DNA of 64,000 nt from JBKBUF01 sp046290815 (GCA_046290815.1 JBKBUF010000024.1:16023-80022), one strand, 5' to 3'; positions 1-10,571 are shown, counted from the first letter of the stretch. Numbers and translations are program-made. The notes: generated from the sequence alone by a model not told the origin.

Positions 1-1
1 G

Positions 2-268
2 AACAGATTTGAACAGGAATTAATCTATTATATCGAAAAGCTTGATATCACAGAAGAAAAGGTAAGACTAAAAAGTCACCTCGATTACTTTCTGGAAATA
101 TTAAGGACCGAGAAGAGTGGTAAAAAACTTGGGTTTATCAGTCAGGAAATAGGCAGAGAAATAAACACTATCGGTTCAAAAGCCAATGATGCAACAATCC
201 AGAAGCTGGTAGTGGAAATGAAGGAGGAGCTGGAGAAAATTAAGGAACAAAGCCTTAATATTTTATAA
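2..268 (+). CDS. YicC/YloC-family endoribonuclease, C-terminal part
   Basis: The reading frame is open from base 2 to a TAA at 266-268, so 88 residues of the C-terminus are in the window. The tail carries the DUF1732 signature, including REINTIGSKAND followed by QKLVVEMKEELEKI, which is diagnostic for YicC-like proteins. Family members are RNA-degrading factors of about 290 residues, so roughly 200 residues lie to the left. The gene converges on the minus-strand membrane gene that ends one base later. Confident as to family; no cellular role can be read from the fragment. Confidence 0.88.
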   Translation, partial: NRFEQELIYYIEKLDITEEKVRLKSHLDYFLEILRTEKSGKKLGFISQEIGREINTIGSKANDATIQKLVVEMKEELEKIKEQSLNIL

Positions 269-269
269 A

Positions 270-632
270 CTATTCGCTGGCCACACGCTTGTTATCGTCC
301 CAGAAGATAGCTATAAACATCAGGATAAGGCCTACATTCAGGTTAATCATGGTGTTTAGAAACTGATAATTCAGATGTGGTGCAGGGAAAATATTGACCC
401 AGGTAGCTACAATAAGGAAAATCATTAGGAATCCCTGTAGGTAATTAAAAGCCCTGGTAAGTGTGTTGTTATTGGTAAATGCAATAATCAGGCTGATAAA
501 GCCTGCGTTTATGTAGGTCATATTTGAAGCCAATTCCCTGCTGAGCAGCACAAAGTCTTCGGGTACTATATACCCGGCAGCCCCTGCGGCGATCAAAATA
601 GGACCAAGTATTTTTAATATAGTTTTATTCAT
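270..632 (-). CDS. Small multi-pass membrane protein, function unknown
   Basis: About 120 residues when started at MNKTILKILGP. The frame is open further upstream to 713, but the added part is polar and AT-rich and looks like leader sequence. Four hydrophobic segments are visible (about residues 5-22, 38-55, 65-82 and 95-112), so this is an inner-membrane protein with little soluble mass. No catalytic motif is recognised. It stands between the convergent YicC-type gene and the M28 peptidase gene. Function unknown. Confidence 0.6.
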   Translation of the reverse strand: MNKTILKILGPILIAAGAAGYIVPEDFVLLSRELASNMTYINAGFISLIIAFTNNNTLTRAFNYLQGFLMIFLIVATWVNIFPAPHLNYQFLNTMINLNVGLILMFIAIFWDDNKRVASE

Positions 633-740
633 TATCATACACACAAATCCATTATAGCGGACTTGGGTTATTTTAACTGTATTTTTTAAAAAATGGTTAC
701 AGTAAAGATACAACTAACCATTGGATTGTTCTTATAAAAA

Positions 741-1994
741 CTATAAAGAATTCACTAATAAAGTGATTAGCTTGTGAACCTCAGCGAATTTGGTTAAGGG
801 AAGCGTTTCCGGCCTGTCAAAAATGTCATGGTAGGCTTTTATGCCGCCCATTGTATAAAAGAAAAATGCCGGAACACCTTTTTCGGAAAACCAATAATGG
901 TCAGAGTTTGCCGCAGGGCCTCTTTTTTTAATTGCAGGTAATAGTCCATAGCTGTTATTTAATGAATCCAATAATTTAAATTCCCTATCATGTAAGGTTC
1001 CATTCACCACCATCATGCCTTCATCTCCAGTGCCTAACAAATCCAGGTTTATGAGAAGTTTTATTCTTTTAAGTGAAAATAAAGGATGTTGGGTATAGTA
1101 TTTTGAGCCTACCAACCCAGCTTCTTCTCCGCCAAATGCAATAAAGACCATAGTATTAGGGGGAGGGTTAGATACATAATGACGCGCAAGTTCAAAAAGC
1201 ATGCTTACTCCGCTGGCATTGTCATTGGCTCCCGGAAAGTAAGTATCTTTTCCCATTCTGCCTAAGTGATCATAATGGGCCGTAATAACAACTACAGAAT
1301 CGGGTTTGGTTTTTCCCTCTATATATCCAATGACATTTTGCGAGGTATATCCTTTTACAAACTGCTGGTCAAGCCGGAAACTAACAGTTTTAAGATCTTT
1401 TGGCACCGAGGAGGCCAAAACATCAAAATACGGATTGCTGTACACATTCTGTGAGTGGCAAGCTGTAAGTTTGTTGTTTTGTAATTCAATTACACATGCA
1501 GCTTCATGCATTTTGTCAAAAACATCTTTATTGTCCTGTGCGAGCTTAGAGTAATCCTTTTCATTGTAAAACACTGCTATTTTTTTGAGGGGCATTGCCA
1601 TAAAGGAATTTCGCTTATTTACATTCCAGATGTATGTGCTGTCTATATAAAGTACTTTAAGTTTGCCTTTGCCTCCTCCTGAAATGCAGTTGACTATATA
1701 ATCTTTTCCCGGAGATAATTTTTTGCCATTGATTTTGAGCGATAGTTTTCCGGGGAAGGTATTGATGTTGAATCGAAAAGTTTGAAACCAGGATGTGTCC
1801 AATGGTTGAAGGCCGAATGATTGAAATTTGGTTTTTATATATTCTGCGGCTTTTCTTTCGCCACCGAATTCAGGCCCTCTGCCATGGAAGCCAGGAGAAC
1901 TTAAGGTGTCAATGTAACCTCGCACCCGATTCATATCCTGACAATGTGCAGTAAAAGGAATAGTTAATAAAAGAAGCTTTAATATGATTTTCAT
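741..1994 (-). CDS. M28-family zinc aminopeptidase, secreted
   Basis: A 417-aa protein with an N-terminal signal peptide (MKIILKLLLLTIPFTAHC). The Cys at the end of the hydrophobic core could also act as a lipidation site. The C-terminal half holds the M28 di-zinc site: HYDHLG (His), the GANDNASG segment (bridging Asp), FGGEEAGLVGS (catalytic and ligand Glu), NLDLLGTG (Asp), and the final His in KAYHDIFD. Family members remove N-terminal residues from peptides in the periplasm or outside the cell. It ends 13 bases from vanZ on the same strand and probably shares transcription with it. Confidence 0.9.
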   Translation of the reverse strand: MKIILKLLLLTIPFTAHCQDMNRVRGYIDTLSSPGFHGRGPEFGGERKAAEYIKTKFQSFGLQPLDTSWFQTFRFNINTFPGKLSLKINGKKLSPGKDYIVNCISGGGKGKLKVLYIDSTYIWNVNKRNSFMAMPLKKIAVFYNEKDYSKLAQDNKDVFDKMHEAACVIELQNNKLTACHSQNVYSNPYFDVLASSVPKDLKTVSFRLDQQFVKGYTSQNVIGYIEGKTKPDSVVVITAHYDHLGRMGKDTYFPGANDNASGVSMLFELARHYVSNPPPNTMVFIAFGGEEAGLVGSKYYTQHPLFSLKRIKLLINLDLLGTGDEGMMVVNGTLHDREFKLLDSLNNSYGLLPAIKKRGPAANSDHYWFSEKGVPAFFFYTMGGIKAYHDIFDRPETLPLTKFAEVHKLITLLVNSL

Positions 1995-2007
1995 ATAATA
2001 GTTCTGT

Positions 2008-2370
2008 TTATTTCATTCGTATCAGGAGTACACCTGCAAGGCAGCCGGCGGTATTAGCTGCAATATCTTCTAATTCAAAACTTCTATCCGGAATCATGCT
2101 TTGGATTAGTTCAATGCTTATTCCGTAGATAAAAGCCAGTAAGAAGGAATAGGTTTTAGGCTTTCGATTTAAAATTAAAGAACGTGATTCCTTATGAAAT
2201 GAATTTCCAATCAGCCAGGCAAAAAATAGAAAAATCAAAAAATGGGCTATTTTATCAAGAGGGATAATTTTGGATAGCCCGAATTTTGGTAAAGTACTTC
2301 CAGGTGAAAGAGTCAGGACTAATATCACTAGACTCCATAACCAGGAAAATACTGAAAATTTTTTGGCCAT
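2008..2370 (-). CDS. VanZ-like membrane protein
   Basis: 120 aa with four predicted membrane helices. It carries the VanZ-family features: KIAHFLIFLFFAWLIG in the second helix and the acidic end of the third helix (YGISIELIQSMIPDRSFELEDIAANTAG). VanZ proteins are linked to teicoplanin resistance in enterococci, but in Bacteroidota they are small membrane proteins of unknown role. Its start codon overlaps the stop of gcvH by one base (ATGA type), indicating translational coupling. Confidence 0.85.
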   Translation of the reverse strand: MAKKFSVFSWLWSLVILVLTLSPGSTLPKFGLSKIIPLDKIAHFLIFLFFAWLIGNSFHKESRSLILNRKPKTYSFLLAFIYGISIELIQSMIPDRSFELEDIAANTAGCLAGVLLIRMK

Positions 2371-2750
2371 TAAACGCCTATAAGTTTTTTATAAGCAGAA
2401 GCATCCAACAGTCCGTTGATGTCTTCTTTATTTGCAGGTTTGATTTTAAGAATCCATCCTTTGCCATAAGGGTCTTTGTTAACCAATTCAGGACTGGAGT
2501 CGAGTTCCTTGTTTACCTCAAGTATTTCAGATGTTACAGGCATGAAAAGATCGGATACGGTTTTTACTGCCTCCACTGTTCCGAAAATTTCTCCGTTATT
2601 GATAGTTTCTCCAACAGTATCAATATCAAGATAAACAATATCTCCTAATTCTTTTTGTGCAAAATCAGTGATGCCTACAAAAGCTACATCTCCATCAATT
2701 CTTACCCATTCGTGTTCCTGGGTGTATTTAAGGTTTTCAGGAAAATTCAT
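2370..2750 (-). CDS. gcvH: Glycine cleavage system H protein
   Basis: 126 aa, the usual length for GcvH. The lipoyl-attachment lysine is K63 in the motif GTVEAVKTVSDL; the N-terminal QEHEWVRIDGDVAFVGITDF is also typical. The protein carries the aminomethyl intermediate of glycine between the P, T and L proteins on its swinging lipoyl arm in the cytoplasm. The other gcv genes are not in this window, so gcvH is separate here, as is often seen in Bacteroidota. It is followed directly by vanZ. Confidence 0.97.
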   Translation of the reverse strand: MNFPENLKYTQEHEWVRIDGDVAFVGITDFAQKELGDIVYLDIDTVGETINNGEIFGTVEAVKTVSDLFMPVTSEILEVNKELDSSPELVNKDPYGKGWILKIKPANKEDINGLLDASAYKKLIGV

Positions 2751-2813
2751 TTTAAAAGTCGTTTTGGTTATTTATCCAAAAATACAGTTTTTGTTTATAA
2801 ATAAAAATTGCAA

Positions 2814-5800
2814 TTAGGAAAGGGTGAACCTAAATCTTACACCGAAGGCAGTGGTGGCTCTTCTGAATGATGAAGAGATTTTTGGTTGATTGATAGTTCT
2901 TTCGAAGTAAAACTGGAGGTTAAGCCTTTGGTTCACTACATAACTGATGTTAGGCATAAGCTGAATACTTAAATTACCTGCAGTGACAGTGTTGCTTCTG
3001 TCAACTTTTCTCTGAACAGTTGTCTGGTCGCTTATGGTAATATCCATTTTAAGATTCAATTCGTTTTTCAATGGAGGAATTTCTCTTCCCTGCCACCTGA
3101 AAGGTAATTTGAATCCGGATTTAATCACTCCAAAGCTGAAAACAAAATCATTTTTCTTCATCTCCTGAATCTGTGCGTTAGTCATGCTCAGGTTCAGCAT
3201 TCGATCCTTTCTGTACTCTGCTCTATAGGTAAATTTGCCTTTGGTTCTTACGTTGATACCTATAAGCGGAGCAAATGTTTCTCTGATAGAAACTTGCTCA
3301 ATCACATATACAGGTGTAAGCTGACCATCAACCATGCCGGCAGAAGGATAGTTGGTAGTTGGATCAGAGCCTGGAGTAATGACATCGGGACCGTACTTCA
3401 GTGAGGAAGTATAGCTGCTGACGGAATAGCGGCTTGTATAGGCATGAGAAATAATAACGCTTTGAAATCTTTTCTTTACAACTTCAAGTTTAGTTAAGCC
3501 TGAAAAGTCTACCCTCCAGTTTGGTAAAGGTATAGCAGGGAAAGGATTTTTGCTGACTTTGTCTGGATCTCTTTTGGTATATGCAGATAAGAAGGCTGGA
3601 ATCATTACATCCTGTGAATTTAGTCTGCTTGAGTCACCAGGGTTGTCTCTTTGGTATTTCCCTACAATAGTCTCTCTGTTTTCAAGGAATCTTTCGAAAT
3701 TTTTCGATGAGTTTTTGTCAAAGCTGTTGGACCTGCTATCGAAGCTGCTTTGAATCGTAATGTATGAAATTTCGTAACGTCCGGTTCTATATGGATTTTC
3801 ACTTACGAACCTGGTGCCGGTACTATCAATCCTGTAAAATTCTTTATAATCCGAACCTTTTGTTCTTTGTGCATCCAACTGGATTTTGAAATCTTTTATT
3901 GGTTCCAGGTTCGTACGTAATGTTAAGTTTTCGTTCCTGGTTTGGGTAAATGGCGTTGATACTCTCCTTGACGCCTGGCTGGTTGTCAGATAGTCTTGAG
4001 CATTGTGTCTTATGTCAGGATTTTGAGAACCAACAATGAAAGGAAGCATAGTGGAAGGATCTACAAATCCGCCGCTGCCGTTGTTATCACTTCCGAGCCC
4101 AATGAATTGTGCATTTGGCATATAGCCGGGAAGCAAGGTTCCTCTAGTCAGGTTATAAGTGAAGTTTATTGTTTTTAAACTCATGATGCCACTCAGTACA
4201 GCTTTAAGTGCTTTGTACTCCGGCTTAGGAAGGGTTTGGGTAGTGTCCTTTTTGTTAGCCTGCACAGGAGGTTTTGCCCCTGGTTTTGTTTGAGGAGCAG
4301 GGTTGTTAATTTCTTTAAGGAACTTAACTTTGTTATAAATTTTATCAAGAGAAACTCTCCCATTCAAACCCATAGTTTGCTCATTCCTGATTGTGTTACC
4401 AAGACTGTCTACCTGATCCAATGCACCAGCCATCCAGGTATAGCCTCCTGTATACCTTAGATCTGAACTCAACCAATCTGTCAATGGAAGTTTGTCAAAG
4501 GGCATTTTGTAATTTGCTCCTACCACCTGATTGTAGTTTTTCATACGACCCAGTTTTTTTATGTTGGTCCAAAGTGAGTCGTTGTATTCTCTTGTTCCCG
4601 GCTGAAGGTTGTTCGGTTCATCTATTACAGCATTAGTGGTGGCTGCATAGTCAAATGTTAAGCTTTTAGTCATATTCCAGTTCATGCCGTATACTCTGTC
4701 AAACAGGAATTGCTTCTGATAAATCGGATCCTGGGTAATGTCGAACATAGGGTCTATGTAATGTTCGATTTTTGTAATATTTCTGTTCAGGTCTCCTCTG
4801 AATGTAAAAGAAGTAGGTAGAGGATTGATGTTAAAATCCTTAATGAGCTTCAGGTATGGAGACTTCATTCCTTTCATATTTTTAAAAGGTTCCAAAGGTT
4901 TTAGTTTGCTGGTGTAAGTATAGCCAAGCCCTGCACGATACATTCTGCTGGTAGAGTCTTTCGTGGTGTTGGTTGTTCTTCTGGCATCACTGTATCCGAC
5001 GGAAAGGGTAAAGTTTTCAATGTCGTAAAAATGCGTTTTCGCTTCGGGATTAGTCCGCACTTTCTGGATATTTGTAAAGTTGATACTTCGTCTTGTAGTC
5101 TGATCAGTCGACAGTAGCTTATATCTGTTTCGTTCTGATTCATTTTCAAAATTGGCAAGCTTATCTTTTAGTTTTACGTCAGGGTCCAATGGAGCGTACT
5201 GAGGACTTACTGATCTTCTGTCATAGCTTACAAAAAGTGGTAGTTTAATCCCATATCTGGTAGGAAGAAATCTGTCCAGGGCAATATTTGATTGGGCACC
5301 CCATTCAAGCGTGTTATTTCTTTCCCTTTGTGAAATCCGTTGTTCAAGAGATCCGAAGCCTACAGTAGTATATCTAATGGAAGTGGAGACAGTGGCAAGA
5401 TCTGCAAGTTTCATGTTGATTCTGCCGGTCGCAGCATAGCCTGGACTTTGTTCGAAATTGGTTGCTCTTAATTCATTTACCCAAACACATGCTGACTTAG
5501 GTTGTCTATTGCCATCGTCAGGATTTCTTAATCCTAATAATATAGCTTGAACGGAGGTAAGGTCCGGTCTACCTCTTACAGTTATTTTTCTTCCTGCCCT
5601 TTCAGATTCATATAGAAGGGTAGAGTTGAATCCAGCCCTATCCCTTTCAAGTTTTACATCTACTAAATCCTGTAGTACGAGGTTAAGTTCGTTCTCTGCT
5701 CGCCAGACTTCATAAGGATCTCTGGAATTCAGGTTCTGAGTAAAGTAAAGTGGAATGGCCACTTCATAATAGTTGGCATTGAAGTCTGTTCCCAATCTAA

Positions 5801-8800
5801 GAAATAGATCCATTTCTCTGTCTTTGGTGTTGGCATCCTGAGTTTCTGCGTGGACAAACATGCGGAGATTTTTATAGTTAATCATGTTCAGATTAACAAG
5901 CTTGTAAGTTGCTCTGGCATTTTTGTCTTTCAGGTCATCTATGCAAAGTCTTAAAGATTGTTCATTAAGTCTTCTGAAATTTTGTGCAGTAGCATCCTGG
6001 TCTCTTATCATTCCGGGTGGTAATACATACGGAGATGTCTGTCCGGTTGACTGTCCGTTTTCTTCTGCGTTTACTGTAGAAATGTTCAAAGTAGAATTAT
6101 CCGGTTCCGGTATAGCTCCTGAGCTTGGAAGGTCAAGGTCATTGTCGAGATATGGTCTCCACTGGCTTGCCACCAATTGAAATTTAGCAAACTTAAGAAT
6201 TACAGGTTCAGGGAATCCTGTAACATACATCCTCATAAACTTGATGGATTTAAAACCATTGATGTTGCCTACAATGGAATCAGGCATTCTGATAGGTATA
6301 CGGAACTGATACCATACTGCACCGCTGCTGGTATTTACGCTGCTGACTATGTGGTTTTTCCCTACCACAAAGTCCTGCTTGTTTACACTTACCTTGTATT
6401 CGTAATATTCTTCAACATCGTTTATTGTGTTATCACCATTCAGGTCTTCATTGTCTGGTGTAGTGTAGTTGGATGGAGTTATTCCATTTTCAATATTGGC
6501 AATGGGTGAGTTGTTTTCTGTGCCATTATAATGTTTATATCTCTGGACAAGTGAAAGTCCGTCGTTTTGCTTCCCAATATAATAATTGAAATTGTCACCA
6601 GATGGGTCGTTTATGATAGAATCTTTTGCTCCCTGGCTAGCTGCGGTCATTTTAGGTATTATATTGTCAAGGAAGGTTTTGTAGAATTCTCTTTCTTCTG
6701 AGTTATTAAGCCCATCCAGTCCTACGTCCTGAACCGATCTGGTTCCCGGGTCGGTGTCAAATGCATTGGTAATAAACTGTCCTGTTGGTACCCTGCCCCA
6801 ATCAGTCTCTTTAAATTTGGTTGCATCATTTTTATTTACCGGCAAACCGTTTTCAAAGAAATGTTCTTTGTCTTTCATTACATCTTCGGAGATGCTTCCA
6901 AGGTTAAGGTAAAGTCGTCCACCTTCAGTAACATTTTTATTGGGCCCGTCCTTAAGTAAAGGAAGAGCTCCGTCTTCGCCCGGCATAAACGGATCCATCA
7001 TCCAGAATTCAATGTATTGGATGTTAGAGTTGTCAAAGTCAATATCGTTTCTGATATCTCTGGTGATGGCCGCCCAGTTCCTTCTGGGATTTTGAAGAGT
7101 ACCGAAAGGAGTGATATTGGTGTTAAAATTGTAAGGCCCTCTTTCTGCAGGAAAGTAGGCAAGATCGAAAACCTGAAGGTTAAGATTCACCTGAAACTGG
7201 TCTTGTCCGGGGAAAAGATCCTGCGGTGAATAGGCTCTGGTAAAATAATTTTTTCTTTCTGCCGGAGAGATAATACTGGATCCAACACCTTGTCCATTAT
7301 AAATTGACTGGTCTATGGTATACCAGGCTAGCTTGGCTCTGTGAGCAGTATAATCTGTTCCGGTACTGTTGCTCTCAGGGAATCTTTTGGGTGTTGCTCC
7401 TAACCGCCATTTGGTTGCTTGTCCGGTCAGGTCAATTGAAGTTCTGGATCCTTCAAAATCATCTATGTAAGAGGTACCGCCGTCTTTGCTGATGGCATTT
7501 GAATGTCCCGGGAAGAAACCAGCCACCTCTCCTGCAGCGTTAACAGACGATACAGCCTTTGTCTGAATTCCCGGAAGAAGATCGACCGCTTTGGTCAGCA
7601 TCCTTGAATCAGTTTTGTAATTAAAGTCAAGTCCGAGGATGGTGTTACGGCTGGGTTCATCTCCAATGCTTACACGCGTAATGTTTGGAGTTTCATTTTG
7701 ATGGAGCACCGTACCTCCGATGATGAAATTTTTATTGGCAACAAAATCAAACCTGGTACCCATGAAAGCTTTTCTCCGGAAATTAAAAATGTCCTGCTTT
7801 TCAAAGCGGACTTTTACTTCTTTATTAGATGCTAATACACCCTCGTTGATGATTTTAAGTCGACCAAGGTTGTAGTCAATTGTATAATCGATTCCTTCGA
7901 TAAGGGGTGTACTACCGGCGGTTACAATAACAGAACCGGGAGCGATATTAATTCCAGGTAGTATTATTTCATTTGTGGCAGCAGACTGATATCGTCCTTT
8001 AAAGAAATATTTATTTTTGCTTGCAATTAGCTTTGCGTCGAATTTGGTTGAATCGTAAAGCTCACTAAAGACATATTTGTTTTCAAGGAATAATTCCCCA
8101 TCAAATGTTTTTGCAAGATGGCTTCCAAAAGGTTCAAGAACCGGAAAAATTACCCGTCCATACTTGCTGTCTATAGTTACATCTTCAATATAGTCGAAGT
8201 TGCCATCAGGTTGGGGGTCGTTGTTCATGTTCAAGCGATCCAGGCCGACCAGGCTCATGATCATTTTTCTGTTGGCACGGCTTCCTTCCTGGAATATAGG
8301 CAGGTCAAGGCCCGTAGAGTCGTTTCTGTAAATTACCTTAAATAGGAAGTTGCTTCTGCTTATCTGATTTGCTCCTAATTGATAAATGTTTTTCATCATA
8401 AGCCTCCAGGTTGGCTGGCGGGTTTTAATCGATGAAGGCTTCAGCATTTTAACAATAATAACAGAGTCACCAGTAGGTACTTTTCCCTGAAAGTCTTCGG
8501 TTAATTCACCGACCTTATATGTTTTTCCTTCATATGAATATTCGTAGGCTACTGCTAGTGCTTCATCTTCCTTTATCTGTGTATTAAGTGTAATGTATCC
8601 CAGGTCCGGGTGAAATTTAAATTCTTTGTCACGCTCCAGCTTTCTTGCACTTTTTATTATTTCAAAATCTGTTCCCTTTTCAAGATTCATCGATTCTAAT
8701 TTACCTTCGATGGCAAAGGTAGTTCTGGTATCTTTTATTTGTTCATATAACCTGTTTTGTTCATTGGATGTCGGAAGGCTGTCTTTCTTTCCCGGAGATG

Positions 8801-9965
8801 CAAGTTGTGGCCTGAACGGTCCGCTTTCTCCAAGGTCCATCAATGGAACAATGTTTACCAGGTCTGTAGTTTTGTTAGTTCTGTTGGTAACATATACATC
8901 CACCCTGGTAATCTTTACTCCTGAATTAACGGCGGGAAGTTTGCTGAGAGCCGGTTCGTAATTTTGTACGAAGAATTGTCCTAGAAGGAAGTGTCTCAAG
9001 TATTCATAATCGTCTGCCCTAATTTCAAATTCCCTTGCCTGAGCTCCACCCTGTACTCTGATCTCTTCTGATTTACCTCTCTGGCTGGAAAAAACCGATG
9101 TAACAGAAAGTCTTCCAAACTGAAGTTTGGTCTTAATACCGAAAAGATTCTGTGCGCCGGAGTATAATGTGCTGTTTACAGGAAAATTTACCTGCCCGGC
9201 TTCAATCTTCTGGATTATGTCTTCTTCATATCCTGTATACTCCAGCTTCAGGTTGTTCTGAAAGTCAAAAGTTGCTTTGGTATCCCAGTTGGCGGTAAGT
9301 TTTAATTTTTCCCCAATCTTCCCCACCACGTTCATTGTTATTTGCTGGTCGAAATCAAAGCCTCCGTTTCTTTGCTGTCTTACCGGAATGTTCGGATTGT
9401 TTACTCTTTGCCATTTTCCTCCGAAGTCAAGTGTTACCAGGCCATTCGGACGTATGTCTACAAAGTTACTTCCGAATGGGCCTTCCAATCCTTTTATAAA
9501 TATTTTAGGGATAAGATTATTTCTGCTGCTAACAGGGCTTTCTCCGTCCAGACCCTGCGACTTGGAACGCCAGTAATTATTCATCATCTGGCGGTTCTTA
9601 ATTTTAGAATATTCATCGAAGGTCATAGAAGATGGAGTGCGATAGTCCATGTCTCCGATCTTCTCATAAATATTATATTGCTCCATACTTGAGTCAAGCT
9701 CCACCTCGGTTTTGATGATGGAAGGATTTTGAAGTATAAGAGGTGATTTAGATTCTTTGTTGGAGAAGGGATCTCCCTGGCGGTCGGAGGGGGTATAGTT
9801 GGGTCGCTTTTTATTTTTTTCTTCTTTACCTGTATCGGATGGCGCTAATTTTTGTTCATGGAATGAATGCCAGTTGCTATTGCCAGGTTTTGCCGAAGAA
9901 AACCAGGCACACAGGCACACAGAAGCACTAATAAAAATTAAAATATTTGTTTTCCGGCTAAGCAA
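2814..9965 (-). CDS. sprA: SprA, type IX secretion outer-membrane translocon / gliding motility protein
   Basis: A 2383-aa protein with an N-terminal signal sequence (MLSRKTNILIFISASVCLCAW). Its length matches SprA of gliding Bacteroidota (about 2400 aa). It shows the repeated beta-rich SprA pattern (for example YTIDYNLGRLKIINEG and KDGGTSYIDDFEGSRTSIDL) and a C-terminal beta strand ending in RFTLS. SprA forms the very large outer-membrane barrel through which type IX substrates, including gliding adhesins, leave the cell. ruvA lies 12 bases upstream on the same strand. No frameshift or internal stop is seen. Confidence 0.97.
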   Translation of the reverse strand: MLSRKTNILIFISASVCLCAWFSSAKPGNSNWHSFHEQKLAPSDTGKEEKNKKRPNYTPSDRQGDPFSNKESKSPLILQNPSIIKTEVELDSSMEQYNIYEKIGDMDYRTPSSMTFDEYSKIKNRQMMNNYWRSKSQGLDGESPVSSRNNLIPKIFIKGLEGPFGSNFVDIRPNGLVTLDFGGKWQRVNNPNIPVRQQRNGGFDFDQQITMNVVGKIGEKLKLTANWDTKATFDFQNNLKLEYTGYEEDIIQKIEAGQVNFPVNSTLYSGAQNLFGIKTKLQFGRLSVTSVFSSQRGKSEEIRVQGGAQAREFEIRADDYEYLRHFLLGQFFVQNYEPALSKLPAVNSGVKITRVDVYVTNRTNKTTDLVNIVPLMDLGESGPFRPQLASPGKKDSLPTSNEQNRLYEQIKDTRTTFAIEGKLESMNLEKGTDFEIIKSARKLERDKEFKFHPDLGYITLNTQIKEDEALAVAYEYSYEGKTYKVGELTEDFQGKVPTGDSVIIVKMLKPSSIKTRQPTWRLMMKNIYQLGANQISRSNFLFKVIYRNDSTGLDLPIFQEGSRANRKMIMSLVGLDRLNMNNDPQPDGNFDYIEDVTIDSKYGRVIFPVLEPFGSHLAKTFDGELFLENKYVFSELYDSTKFDAKLIASKNKYFFKGRYQSAATNEIILPGINIAPGSVIVTAGSTPLIEGIDYTIDYNLGRLKIINEGVLASNKEVKVRFEKQDIFNFRRKAFMGTRFDFVANKNFIIGGTVLHQNETPNITRVSIGDEPSRNTILGLDFNYKTDSRMLTKAVDLLPGIQTKAVSSVNAAGEVAGFFPGHSNAISKDGGTSYIDDFEGSRTSIDLTGQATKWRLGATPKRFPESNSTGTDYTAHRAKLAWYTIDQSIYNGQGVGSSIISPAERKNYFTRAYSPQDLFPGQDQFQVNLNLQVFDLAYFPAERGPYNFNTNITPFGTLQNPRRNWAAITRDIRNDIDFDNSNIQYIEFWMMDPFMPGEDGALPLLKDGPNKNVTEGGRLYLNLGSISEDVMKDKEHFFENGLPVNKNDATKFKETDWGRVPTGQFITNAFDTDPGTRSVQDVGLDGLNNSEEREFYKTFLDNIIPKMTAASQGAKDSIINDPSGDNFNYYIGKQNDGLSLVQRYKHYNGTENNSPIANIENGITPSNYTTPDNEDLNGDNTINDVEEYYEYKVSVNKQDFVVGKNHIVSSVNTSSGAVWYQFRIPIRMPDSIVGNINGFKSIKFMRMYVTGFPEPVILKFAKFQLVASQWRPYLDNDLDLPSSGAIPEPDNSTLNISTVNAEENGQSTGQTSPYVLPPGMIRDQDATAQNFRRLNEQSLRLCIDDLKDKNARATYKLVNLNMINYKNLRMFVHAETQDANTKDREMDLFLRLGTDFNANYYEVAIPLYFTQNLNSRDPYEVWRAENELNLVLQDLVDVKLERDRAGFNSTLLYESERAGRKITVRGRPDLTSVQAILLGLRNPDDGNRQPKSACVWVNELRATNFEQSPGYAATGRINMKLADLATVSTSIRYTTVGFGSLEQRISQRERNNTLEWGAQSNIALDRFLPTRYGIKLPLFVSYDRRSVSPQYAPLDPDVKLKDKLANFENESERNRYKLLSTDQTTRRSINFTNIQKVRTNPEAKTHFYDIENFTLSVGYSDARRTTNTTKDSTSRMYRAGLGYTYTSKLKPLEPFKNMKGMKSPYLKLIKDFNINPLPTSFTFRGDLNRNITKIEHYIDPMFDITQDPIYQKQFLFDRVYGMNWNMTKSLTFDYAATTNAVIDEPNNLQPGTREYNDSLWTNIKKLGRMKNYNQVVGANYKMPFDKLPLTDWLSSDLRYTGGYTWMAGALDQVDSLGNTIRNEQTMGLNGRVSLDKIYNKVKFLKEINNPAPQTKPGAKPPVQANKKDTTQTLPKPEYKALKAVLSGIMSLKTINFTYNLTRGTLLPGYMPNAQFIGLGSDNNGSGGFVDPSTMLPFIVGSQNPDIRHNAQDYLTTSQASRRVSTPFTQTRNENLTLRTNLEPIKDFKIQLDAQRTKGSDYKEFYRIDSTGTRFVSENPYRTGRYEISYITIQSSFDSRSNSFDKNSSKNFERFLENRETIVGKYQRDNPGDSSRLNSQDVMIPAFLSAYTKRDPDKVSKNPFPAIPLPNWRVDFSGLTKLEVVKKRFQSVIISHAYTSRYSVSSYTSSLKYGPDVITPGSDPTTNYPSAGMVDGQLTPVYVIEQVSIRETFAPLIGINVRTKGKFTYRAEYRKDRMLNLSMTNAQIQEMKKNDFVFSFGVIKSGFKLPFRWQGREIPPLKNELNLKMDITISDQTTVQRKVDRSNTVTAGNLSIQLMPNISYVVNQRLNLQFYFERTINQPKISSSFRRATTAFGVRFRFTLS

Positions 9966-9977
9966 GGATGCAAAAAA

Positions 9978-10571
9978 TTAAGCTGTCTTTAATGCGAGTT
10001 TTATCAATTGTTCAAGCGAAACGTTATTTCCCTCCTTTTTTATAATGGTGTCGAGGCTTTTTTCGGCAACATTTCTGGCAATGCCTAAAGTAAGTAAAGC
10101 GGATAACGCTTCCTGTCTTGTGGTATTGTGAGATTGTGGAGAAAGTGAGGATATATCTATCTCTTTATTTTCTTTTCTTATTTTGTCTTTGAGCTCAAGT
10201 ATTATCCTTTGAGCTGTTTTTTGTCCTATTCCTTTAATTCCTTGTATTGTTCTAAGGTCTTCTGAAAGTATTGCCTCAGACAATTCCTTGGCAGATAAGG
10301 ATGAAAGTATCATCATAGCTGTTCCGGGTCCTACTCCGGATATCGATATCAAATCTGTAAAAACTTTCTTTTCCGACAGCTGGTAAAAACCATAAAGTGT
10401 ATGCGCATCTTCCTTTATATGCAGATGAGTATGTAGTCTACACTTTTCCTGATCTTTAATATGGGAAAAAGTTTGCAGAGAAATTTTGATCTGATACCCT
10501 AAACCGTTGGCGTCAATGATAACAAAAGTCGGATCTTTATGTGCAAGCCGACCATCAATGTAAGCGATCAT
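9978..10571 (-). CDS. ruvA: Holliday junction branch migration protein RuvA
   Basis: 197 aa, standard RuvA length. The N-terminal OB-fold begins MIAYIDGRLAHKDPTFVIID. Two helix-hairpin-helix motifs follow (LISISGVGPGTAMMILSSL and IQGIKGIGQKTAQRIILELKDKI), and the C-terminal domain that contacts RuvB is present. A RuvA tetramer holds the four-way junction while RuvB drives branch migration. Its ATG overlaps the stop of the malic enzyme gene by four bases, and it sits between maeB and sprA, so the three are likely cotranscribed. Confidence 0.97.
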   Translation of the reverse strand: MIAYIDGRLAHKDPTFVIIDANGLGYQIKISLQTFSHIKDQEKCRLHTHLHIKEDAHTLYGFYQLSEKKVFTDLISISGVGPGTAMMILSSLSAKELSEAILSEDLRTIQGIKGIGQKTAQRIILELKDKIRKENKEIDISSLSPQSHNTTRQEALSALLTLGIARNVAEKSLDTIIKKEGNNVSLEQLIKLALKTA